A DNA stretch of 64,000 bases. Source: Gymnothorax reevesii (lineage: Eukaryota; Chordata; Actinopteri; Anguilliformes; Muraenidae). Positions 55,972 through 64,000 of this stretch are shown here, one piece after another; position 1 is the first letter of the stretch; each line of letters starts with the position of its first letter. A model generated the notes under the pieces. It was not told the DNA's origin. It saw only the letters and a program-made list of their open reading frames with translations, and ran no database searches. The stretch lies in the NCBI GenBank assembly GCA_029721435.1, contig CM056576.1, positions 115,052,666-115,116,665 on the forward strand. Direction: 5' to 3'. A program made the translations under genes and the position numbers.

Positions 55972-56304
55972 CTACAAAAAAGTACAATGAAGAGTGATCT
56001 CTGCAGACTGTATTTTAACAATTACCTTCATGCAGCTCCGATCGAGGAGGCAGGCACTCGTCCGTGTCCCCACCGCCTCGTATTCCCATGATGTATGAGG
56101 GAGCCCTGCTGCTATTCGCTCCTCGAATGGTGACAGCTGGAGGTTTGAGTCTGGTTGGCCCCCACTGGTCTGTGCGCTGCTGCGCCTGAGCGCAGCAACC
56201 CATTTTTCGGTGGCGATCTTAAATTGGGACCAGTTTTTCTTACCTACATGTAAAGCATTTGGATTGTCAGTTATGTAGGCATGAAATATGACATGAAATA
56301 TCAT
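55972..56304 (-). CDS. Myb/SANT-like DNA-binding ORF of the Harbinger-like element
   Basis: 110-residue ORF. The core reads K-K-N-W-S-Q-F-K-I-A-T-E-K-W-V-A-A-L-R-R, resembling the end of the Myb-like helix bundle of Harbinger-associated proteins, followed by a Ser/Gln/Gly-rich linker (S-A-Q-T-S-G-G-Q-P) and L-S-P-F-E-E-R-I. The N-terminal part of the domain is missing, so it is probably truncated. Name is tentative. Confidence 0.45.
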   Translation of the reverse strand: MIFHVIFHAYITDNPNALHVGKKNWSQFKIATEKWVAALRRSSAQTSGGQPDSNLQLSPFEERIAAGLPHTSWEYEAVGTRTSACLLDRSCMKVIVKIQSAEITLHCTFL

Positions 56305-57156
56305 GTATCTATAAATTGAATTTATTAATGAATTAACTCATACCTCTGCTGCACTCCGGTTTTCCACCTCAACAGTGTTTACCGCAGCAGCAATAGTTTT
56401 CCAAACTGCAACTTTCTGGGTCCCTTTATTCCACTCTTAAGGCTTCCAAATAAAATTGAAATTGTTTTTCTCTACCTTGGACATGATAATTCATATTTCC
56501 ACCTCAGTAAAGTTCTCTCTTCTTTGCCGTCTTTCGAGACTACATGTCGTAAAGTGGGCAGGACTATGCCTCCCGCAGCATGAATTTCTAGGGGCGTGTC
56601 ATGTCAATTACGATGGTTTCAGCCTCCAGATTTATCAACACCACGCCAGTTCTACACCGAAATCAGGGACATATACACTTTTAGTAAATTAGACGTGACA
56701 CCTGGCGAATGCTGATACTTACACCAGAATATGCACCAGATCCTAAGAAAGTTTGATAAATGAGGGCCATTGTGACAACTGGGAAAAACTACGCTATAGG
56801 AATTTAGCGACATCTTGTGGGCTATTGAAAGCCCTGCCTTACATAGAGGAAGTGTTTTTCCCCCATAAGAGCAGACCTGAGATCATCGAATGTGTACATG
56901 ATCTTATTTTGGCGAAGGAAGCACTCACAGACTCGCAAATTTTCATGATTGAATCTAAATTTTCAAAAAAAGTGCAGAATATCCTACTTATCCTCCTACT
57001 GGATCCAATTCTTCTGATCGATGGAGGGAAAAATTTTCAGTCAAATGAATTTTGCAAATGAAAATTGGTGCATAAGTATTAATGAAAATGAAAATTGTTC
57101 ACAAATGGATCATGCATTTGTTGAGTGTTTGAATAACCTAGTGTGAAGTTCTGTCT

Positions 57157-57194
57157 GGTTTTTGTACAGATCTTATGTGTTTCCAGTCACTGTG
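57157..57194 (-). other. 23-type RSS of V10
   Basis: Heptamer CACAGTG (57194-57188), 22-bp spacer, nonamer ACAAAAACC (57165-57157). Confidence 0.93.
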
Positions 57195-57918
57195 GGCTGC
57201 AGGGCACAGTAGTACAGTGCTGAGTCTGTCACTTCAGCAGAGGCGATCTTCAAATCCACTCGTTTGCTGTCTTTATTATTTGCCATGACAAACTGTCCTT
57301 CTTCTACTTGTGTATTTAGAGTTCCTGCCACCCTGATAATGAATTCTGGTTTGGAACTGGAGTACTTGCGATACCAGTACAGATAGTTTGCAGCTGTGTA
57401 AGTGCATGAGAGATTTACACTGCTTTCCTCCAGAACAAGCACTTCTTTGGCTGCTGATGTAATTACATCCTGAATGCTGTTCTCTGTGGGAGAAATGCAA
57501 AACAAAGTTTTATTACTGACAGCATAAATTTTAAAGAAAATGCAATTCATTGTGACAATAATTCAGAAGATGTACTAACTGATTTGTATTCACAGTATAT
57601 TATGATCAAAATGACAACTTTCCTTAAATTAGACGCATAATAAAAAAAATAGATCTTGTTTCTTCACAAAATTCAGCAATAACCCATACCAATAGTTACG
57701 GTTATGTTATGTGGAAAAAGCTTTCATTGTTTATGTATTCTATATGACAACAAAAACAAAGAGACATTTTCCTCAGTTCTACTTGAAACTCATCCAGGCT
57801 AAAATAATGAGTTTTAAAAAGAGCTAACCAAACAAAAAAAATCAGCATTGCATGGAAAAATGCAGGAGGATTACTTACCTATCATTGCTAATAAGAGACA
57901 TAGTAAGTAATGCAGCAT
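57195..57918 (-). CDS. V10: TCR alpha/delta variable segment, family B
   Basis: Leader exon 57918-57879 (M-L-H-Y-L-L-C-L-L-L-A-M-I, GTAAGT donor, phase 1). V exon 57483-57195, open: E-N-S-I-Q-D-V-I-T, N-L-S-C-T-Y-T, Y-L-Y-W-Y-R-K-Y, K-R-V-D-L-K-I-A-S and D-S-A-L-Y-Y-C-A-L-Q-P. Sister of V2; FR2 has Arg-Lys instead of Arg-Gln after Trp-Tyr. CTCCTCC box about 100 bp upstream. Intact. Confidence 0.93.
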
Positions 57919-58017
57919 TATGTTAGCTGTTTGATACAAACTTGGATTTGAAATGCAAATGTAACTCTCTGAGTTCCCAAGTATGTCTGATGGGAAACCT
58001 CTCGTATTGACTGTTCA

Positions 58018-58027
58018 ACTCCTCCCC
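58018..58027 (-). promoter_or_regulatory. Upstream GGAGG-type box of V10
   Basis: Plus-strand aactcctccc 100 bp 5' of the V10 ATG. Inferred promoter element. Confidence 0.4.
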
Positions 58028-58800
58028 AAGGTAAGGCAAAAAGTCTTAACTGCAGTCACATGCTCTTTGGTTGGGGGGAAGCTTTATTTATTTATTTTCT
58101 GAAAGAGTTATAATCTTGAAAATAAGGCTTCATCTGAAATATTGCATCACAATATATGCAACCTTTCTCTCCAATAAAAACAAACAAAAAAAAAAAAACA
58201 AACAAAAAAAGTTTGTTTACTTTACATGAGAAGAAATTACATTAGCTTTCCACTACAATAGATGTCATGCATGGCAGCTGTTCAGCTGAAAATAGAGCAG
58301 GCAGAGAAATAACCTTTAAGCTAATGCTTGGTCTCAATTTTTCTCAAGTTTTTAAAGTAATTTACCTTTTTTTTTGTACGGTGAATGAAACTTTTTTCTG
58401 AAATGAATTGATTATTTAATCACTGCAGCACTGCATGAGGATTGAAACTATGTTTAACTATTGATGGATCATTCTAATTATTGGAAAACTTGTTAATCAA
58501 GGAAAATGATTGGAAACAGGTCAGGGCCACTTATAAGAGGGATTTTTAGCCTCTAATTTCAGCTGACCAGCCATCACTGGTCATGCTACTATTGCTTAGT
58601 TGTAGTGGCTTGAAACTGATCAGCTTTTTATAAGGCAGATAGGCTTTCCAGGAGTACGGCATGATACAAAATTAAAATAAATAAATAAATAAAAATGTTA
58701 AAACGAATATTCATAGTCTATACACATTTTGTTATGCTAAGGAGGACACAATAAAATCTCAAATCACAGAGTGGAAATATTTTATTATATTATTTTGGGG

Positions 58801-59140
58801 TTACTCAATGATATTTCAGGTGTAAATTTATTATTAAATTTTCTCTATAATTACTGTATTATGTTGGCGTTATCTCAGTTGAATTGAATGAACTCCGTTT
58901 TTAGTTAATCAGATTTGCTGACTCTCCTCTTCGCCCTTGAATAGTTTAGGTTGGAACTTCTTTGAGTAAAAATGGGGAAAATTGTATGGTACTAAAATAA
59001 AAATTGAAAATGCTTTTGTGCTGGAATTACTACATGTATTACAGATACGTTCATGAGTAATGTGCATGTCTTTGGAATTTATTGACATGGGTAGATGCTT
59101 TTAATGGATGAACATGACACTGGGCCAAGCAGGGGAGACA
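58801..59140. other. Spacer between V10 and V11
   Basis: AT-rich, nothing recognised. Confidence 0.5.
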
Positions 59141-59179
59141 GATTTTGACATGAGGTGAGAATCAGACTTACACAGTGTG
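59141..59179 (-). other. 23-type RSS of V11, variant heptamer and weak nonamer
   Basis: Heptamer CACACTG (59179-59173), 23-bp spacer, candidate nonamer GTCAAAATC (59149-59141), which keeps the central A-run only. Confidence 0.7.
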
Positions 59180-59720
59180 GGCCTCAGAGCACAGTAGTAT
59201 GTGGCAGAGTCAGACAGCACAGCTGCTGCTATCTTCAGATTAAAGGTCTTGTTGGATTTGTCCTGATGTGCAGTGAGTCCTTCCTTATAAACATTTCCAT
59301 GGATATTATAATTACTGAGTATGAGCTCTGGAGACTTTTTCTCTTGCTGGATGTACCAGAAGAGAGTAGGAGCAGCAGAGCTAGTTTCAAACTGACAGTT
59401 CAATGATGCCTCCTCCTTTTCTGTGAGTAATTTGAACATCTGATTTTGTGAAACTGAGTCACCTTTGGTGATACCTAGGGGAAAAGAAAAGAAAAAAAAC
59501 AAAAACAGAAGAACATAGAGACTGGGTTAAACATAATCATTCATATCTTATAACTGAAATTACCAAAAAATTAGTATTCTCTTGATTCAAAAAGATAATT
59601 TACTCTTCAATGAACAAATTTACCCTGATTATCTGGATCTGACCATTAGATCGTATTAAATGAAATACAGACGTACCTACCTGCATAATAGATTAAAATT
59701 CCACAGAATAAAAGTAGCAT
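59180..59720 (-). CDS. V11: TCR alpha/delta variable segment, family D
   Basis: Leader exon 59720-59681 (M-L-L-L-F-C-G-I-L-I-Y-Y-A, GTAGGT donor, phase 1). V exon 59474-59180 after a TAG acceptor, open: G-I-T-K-G-D-S-V, A-S-L-N-C-Q-F, L-F-W-Y-I-Q-Q-E, K-S-N-K-T-F-N-L-K-I and D-S-A-T-Y-Y-C-A-L-R-P. Sister of V6. Coding part intact; the weak nonamer may lower its recombination. Confidence 0.9.
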
Positions 59721-59787
59721 TTCTGCTCATAGTCTGAATGTTTAAGTCCCTGTATGTGTCCTCACTTTCAGTGATGCATGAAAGAAC

Positions 59788-59833
59788 AGTGCTGTGGAGG
59801 TTTTATACTTGTAGATCCTGTATTACCCGCCCC
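59788..59833 (-). promoter_or_regulatory. Conserved upstream block of V11
   Basis: gtgctgtggaggtttt, cttgtagatcc and gtattacccgcccc match the blocks upstream of V6 (45800) and of the leader stub (11803-11855). Putative V promoter. Confidence 0.5.
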
Positions 59834-60784
59834 AAAGGATCAGGGATGTCACATCTGTAGCCTATGGTGGTTGTGGCAGCTCATTCATCATTCACTCTTT
59901 TGCATTTTTATTTTGTACCAATGCTCTGGTATTTATTGTGAGATTACTGTCTTCATAATATTTTAGCGGCATTGCCAATCACACCTATGGTATTATCATT
60001 TCTAACTATAAAATTTATGTTGTCTGTTATAAGGAACAGCACCAGAGGGCAGGCTGTTTCAGATAAAACTGCATAGTGAAGTAATAGTGACATCTTGTGG
60101 CCATCTGAAGACACTGTTCCAAGATTGTTGCTCCCATGAATTACTGAAAACTTTCATTCACTTTAATCAAAAACTCCAATAAATGAACATATAAATAAAT
60201 AATCACCCTGTTTATATCGTTGGATAAGTGACTGCATTTTTCCATGAAACAGAATCACAGTCATAGAGATACAATTCATTCAGAATCTGCTCTTGCAGAG
60301 CTTGTGAACCCCAAACTCCCCACAGGGTGAGTAAGGGCAAGATTGCAGATCAGGAAAACATTCAGTAAATACACAGTGCATATTATCTTGAACTTATCCA
60401 GTAAGACCATGTTTATCACTTGTGCTTGTTGGCTGAAATGGGAATGCCAATATTAACCCAACTATATGGGGCGTAGCTGTGGCGGTCATTCAGACGGACA
60501 GCTATAGACATTCCCACATTCTCATGAATACTCATATGCATATTTACCACGGCTCTGCCCCTTTTCTGGGTGGGTGGGTGATCTACACTGCTCACCTGCT
60601 TCAACTTTGCTGCAAAAAATGCCTCTGCCCTGCCGCTGTGCTTTCTTATCACTTCCTGCAAACTATCAATATTGACAGTTCAGCATTTGTGAGCAATTGA
60701 GCTGCAATTGAATATTTGCAGTCATTTGTTTGACTGAAATGGATCATTTGTGTATCAGCAGATATGAGCACCAGAACATTGTTA
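59834..60784. other. Intergenic DNA, no gene seen
   Basis: The left part (to about 60130) resembles DNA at 11870-12050 and 14330. No gene or RSS. Confidence 0.45.
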
Positions 60785-61494
60785 TCATGTTCTTGATTGA
60801 CAGCAAAACCTGCCTTCTCTCCTCTCTCTTTGTTTATGTGGAGGATGAACTGAGGTTTTTACAATACCAATGTTGATCAGTTGCAGCACATGCAGTGCAG
60901 TTGCATAACAGTATGACCCTGCTGCCCACTGCATTAGTTGCTGATTTGATTCCTTGTTGAAAACAGTGACCTGCAGATTATATAATTTGTAAACATTTTG
61001 CATGAATAATTTTGCCCTTCACTGGCAGGTAGCACTAGTCTGTTTCCCTCTTTTGTTTAGTGCACTCCCTTTTCATTGTTCATAAGGTTGTGTATTTGTT
61101 TTTGTTATACACCTTAGAATTACATAACATCCACGTCTCTGAATTTGGGTCAATCCTTGCCCTGGCACCCTATTGATATTTCTAGGCACCATGGGTCATG
61201 ACAAGTTGAAGGGCACTCAGAGTACACCCTTGTTTTTTTTATCTTTTCTGCAACGTTGACTTTGACTTTAGACCTTTTCCTGTGAAAATCAAATCATCTC
61301 TTACTGTTATCAAGTAACTTTGCCACAAACTTTCATCAAGATCAGTCCATAACTTTTTCCATAATCCCACTTTCGAATCTATGGATAGATAGACATCAAA
61401 AACAAACATGGGAAAAAAAATAACCTCTGCCTAACTTCACTCGCAGAGGTAGTTCAACCATTGTTGAAAACTGAAAAACTTAACAGTGTAGCAT
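60785..61494 (-). pseudogene. Truncated family-A V gene
   Basis: On minus the V exon begins after a CAG at about 60973 with text related to V1/V8 (gtcactgttttcaacaagg) and includes the shifted FR1 Cys region and the R-E-R-R-E-G segment of C''/D. It stops near 60785 before FR3; the Y-Y-C end and RSS are absent. The frame breaks at least once. A leader relic at 61494-61456 (M-L-H-C then a stop) lacks a GT donor. Non-functional. Confidence 0.8.
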
Positions 61495-61825
61495 CAAGAT
61501 TACTGTTTTGAAGACACACTGCATAACTGAATGGAAACTCGACAACTCAGGTGTTTTAGCTCATTCTTTGCATTGTAAATAAATGAGCTTTGAATTCTTT
61601 GCAAAATGTAAAGGATTAAAAGATATTAAACGATGGACTCAGATTCCATCAGATGATCTACTGCACTTATTTGAGTATTTTTGTTGTTTTGTGTTGTGTA
61701 AATATCAATCCAAAGCTTATAACAGTCTTACACATACAGACATGTGCACCAAGTATTATCATTTTATTTATTTTTTTTCTTTACTCTAGCCTAGCATTGG
61801 ACCGAAGGCGGGCTGCTCGGAACTT

Positions 61826-62023
61826 TTATGAGACCTTTTGCAGCCAGAAAGTTTTAAATAAGCTCATTTTGTTGATAAAAATGTAAAATGCCTCTGTATC
61901 AACATTTCAAATGTTGTCTATGTTCTATTGTAAATAACATATTGGCTCGGGATCTGAAAGTCATTGCATTTTGAATTTATTCACAGTTTACTCTTCGTCC
62001 CAACTATTTCGGAATTGGGGTTG
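61826..62023. mobile_element. Tc1 right-end relic
   Basis: Tail of the same Tc1 family as copies 1, 2 and 4 (ctattgtaaataacatattgg, gtcattgcattttga), ending ccaactatttcggaattggg and ttg before TA (62024-62025). Left part lost. Confidence 0.78.
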
Positions 62024-62025
62024 TA

Positions 62026-63200
62026 TGATCGCACACCAGTTCAGGGAATTGGAAAAGTATATTGAAGTGAAAATTTTGCTTGATTTTTAGAAGACGTGAT
62101 TGAACGGAGTTGTAAAACTTGTAAAAGTGGACAAGATTGTGGCTAGGAATGCAGTGAAATTTGGACTCTCCAGAATTGTTTCTTGAAACACACATAAACC
62201 TAACCAGAAAAAAATCTGCAAAATATTCATTTTTTGTTATAGCATCATAATATTTTCGGCAGCAGTTGTTAAGGTTTCTGGTTGTGGCTGTATCATTTTT
62301 TGCCTAGAAGCAGGGGTCTATAAAGCACAGGAGAGGAGTAAACCATTACTAAAAGTATGGAAACCAGAACAAGGTGATCTCCAAAAATGCAATAAAAACA
62401 TTTTTCAAATATTGTTCAAAATGATTTTATTCATACCCTGAATCATCATAGTGAATTTCTTGGGCTGCATTTGAAATTTACATTACATTACACCTTGTTG
62501 ATAAAACAAGCAAACGGAAAAAAAAAGATATTAATTTAGGGTCGCGGGTAAAACAATAATTACGCACTAGCGGGGAATGACCGACAGAAATTAGTCAAGA
62601 AAATCAGCATGCGAGAACGAGATGAAAATAATGTCATTCTGATTACTCTACTGTAACCCCTTGAATAATATCCTACAAGAGTGAAAAAAACTTGCCTCCA
62701 ACTTGGCTGACGATTGAAGGTCAAATCAGATATACATGGAAGAAATATGGATTAATTACAGTATAGACGATGACAATGTCTCCATTGCTCATTGCTTTTG
62801 CTGCCACTGAAAAGGTTGTGTTTTTTTTCTTTTTTTGTGCGGCCTCTTAGTTTTTCAGCCAAACTGGTAATAATAATGATGGCATTTCAAATGAAATGTG
62901 GGGTTTTGTATTTTATTATAGAAGCGGGACAGATGGGTTGCAGGCACTGTATTAATGAATAAGGTCAGATTCGAAATAGATTTTTCAGATAATTGCAATC
63001 ACTAGGTCATCCCATGCTCGACTTATCCAAAGATCTGAAGCATATTATCAGCACTTCAAAGATTTGTTCTGTTACAATCTGTGATTTGCATGATGAAGGA
63101 AAATCCACGAACCGTTTTAGATGATGTGTCGTGATAATTGTCCCCGAACAGCCACCGCTCCAGGAGGGATCATCTGGAGAACAGCAGGAATGACGGAACT
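62026..63200. other. Intergenic DNA, no gene seen
   Basis: AT-rich; no V exon, RSS or transposon protein found. Confidence 0.45.
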
Positions 63201-63219
63201 TGAATGACAGTCGCAGAGG

Positions 63220-64000
63220 CAAACTACGATGTGGGCAACCGGGAGCAGTGAAGTTGGCATTAGAAGTGTGGAGCCACTGGCTGGAGGAGCCCTGCCATCC
63301 ATTCTTCTTACTCTCTGATCATCGCAACCTGGAATATCTCTGAAAGGCTAAACGGCTTAATCCACATCAGGCCGGGTGGGCAATGTTCTTTACACATTTC
63401 AATTTTTCCATAACCTATCGCCCAGGCTCCAAGAACATCAAAGCAGATGCTCTATCTGGAAGATACGAGGTGGAGACAGATCCAGAGGCTGAGGAACCGA
63501 TCCTACCATCCTCCCGGGTCAATCCGCTGGCAGCTGGACTTGGAAATGGTGAGGGAAGCCAAGAAGAATCCTCCTCCCACCTCGGTGCCAGCGAGTAAGA
63601 CATTCGTCCCCTCTACTCTTCGAGATTGAGTAATTCTGTGGGCGCAGACCTCCCTGCCTTTAGGACATCCCGGAGCCAGAAGAAAAACCCAGATCATCAC
63701 TCGTCAGTACTAGTGCCCCTCCTGGCCTCAGATGTGGAGTCTGCCATCCAGTCATGCGCAACCTGTGCTATCACCAAGACCCCAAGACAATTACCAGCTT
63801 GCAAGCTAAACCCATTACCAGTCCCTCACCGTCCATGGTCCCATGTAGCCGTAGACTTTGTGACTGACCTTCCTGTATCTGAAGGTAACGCTACAATTTT
63901 GGTGATCATAGACCGATTTTCTAAGTTTTGCAAGTTTGCGTCTTTCGCCATCATGCCTCCTGCCCTCCAAATGGCAGAGGAATTATTTCTGCCGGTATTC
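63220..64000 (+). pseudogene. Gypsy RNase H and integrase fragment, runs off the right edge
   Basis: 63250-63480 encodes the RNase H end: [38 protein letters not shown]. From about 63680 shifted frames show integrase: T-R-Q-Y-W-C-P, S-C-A-T-C near the zinc-binding end, then V-D-F-V-T-D-L-P and I-D-R-F-S-K-F in the catalytic core. There is a stop inside RNase H (near 63342) and several frameshifts, so it is dead. Orientation is opposite to the Gypsy pieces at 39352-42130. Confidence 0.8.

Larger units (their letters stand above)
54089..56767. mobile_element. Harbinger-like element with nested solo LTR
   Basis: Inverted ends GCCCTCATTTATTAAAC at 54089 and the complement of GCCCTCATTTATCAAAC ending at 56767, with further imperfect matches inward (cttacacca at both ends). 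A Myb-like ORF (55972-56304) supports the Harbinger call. No transposase recognised, and a clean target duplication was not visible. Confidence 0.65.
57020..58800. repeat. Segmental duplication block B2 (pairs with 8450-10620)
   Basis: V10 with 3' flank (atgaaaattgttcacaaatgg), intron and upstream flank in the same order as around V2. The block continues through V11 to about 60000, while the partner block is broken after 10620. Confidence 0.85.

Noticed and set aside
1255..59720. V genes as NITR or immunoglobulin V genes
   Set aside because: NITRs carry built-in J sequence and no RSS. The C-A-L-x-P ends and 23-type RSS on all copies fit TCR alpha/delta better.
1..64000. J, D or constant-region segments
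   Set aside because: I looked for F-G-x-G with a 12-type RSS and for Ig constant domains and saw none; small J segments could still be missed by eye.
1..64000. tRNA or rRNA genes
   Set aside because: No stretch with a convincing A/B box pair and cloverleaf was noticed. A scan with a tRNA model would settle it.

Overview
This window looks like part of the T-cell receptor alpha/delta (TRA/TRD) variable-gene locus of a ray-finned fish. It holds eleven V segments that read as intact, all on the minus strand. Each has a short leader exon (37-46 nt, phase 1), a small intron and a V exon of 289-304 nt. Each V exon keeps the first-domain Cys, the FR2 Trp, a Y-Y-C motif at the end of FR3, and an adjoining recombination signal (RSS) with a 22-23 bp spacer. 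The ending C-A-L-x-P and the 23-type RSS point to alpha/delta V genes rather than immunoglobulin or NITR genes. I saw no J, D or C segment, so alpha and delta cannot be told apart here. Four broken V relics are also present: a solo leader exon, two degraded V genes, and a promoter plus leader stub.

The V genes fall into families that I name A-F. A: 1293 and 48512, relic at 60785. B: 8661 and 57195. C: 27504, 34506 and 46453. D: 45215 and 59180, relics at 52679 and 11724. E: 49719. F: 23767. Flanking DNA shows the array grew by segmental duplication. About 940-2300 pairs with 48040-49520, and about 8450-12050 pairs with 57020-60000. In the second pair, one copy lost its family-D gene and kept only the promoter and the first leader bases.

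The spaces between V genes are full of transposable elements typical of teleosts. From left to right: the 3' end of an L1/Tx1-type LINE (1-870); a hAT remnant (about 3970-4870) beside a PIF/Harbinger element with terminal inverted repeats (4881-6739); a CpG-rich inverted-repeat island (about 11280-11700); Tc1 elements (12506-14073, 20877-21934, 30396-31794); a hAT element (14634-20810, 8-bp target duplication) into which a LINE has inserted (14901-20203) with both ORFs open; an L2-type LINE end (29366-29916); a different Tc1-like element with long inverted repeats (36669-38284) inside a tandem array of about 146-bp units; Gypsy-type LTR fragments (38736-42130 and 63220-64000); and a Harbinger-like element (54089-56767) with a solo LTR inside it (54510-55641).

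Functionally the V segments are raw material for RAG recombination in thymocytes: promoter, leader, V exon, RSS. A GGAGG-rich box (CTCCTCC on the plus strand) lies about 70-140 bp upstream of nearly every leader and may be a shared promoter element. All positions come from reading the sequence by eye. Families are named from recognised protein motifs, not database searches.
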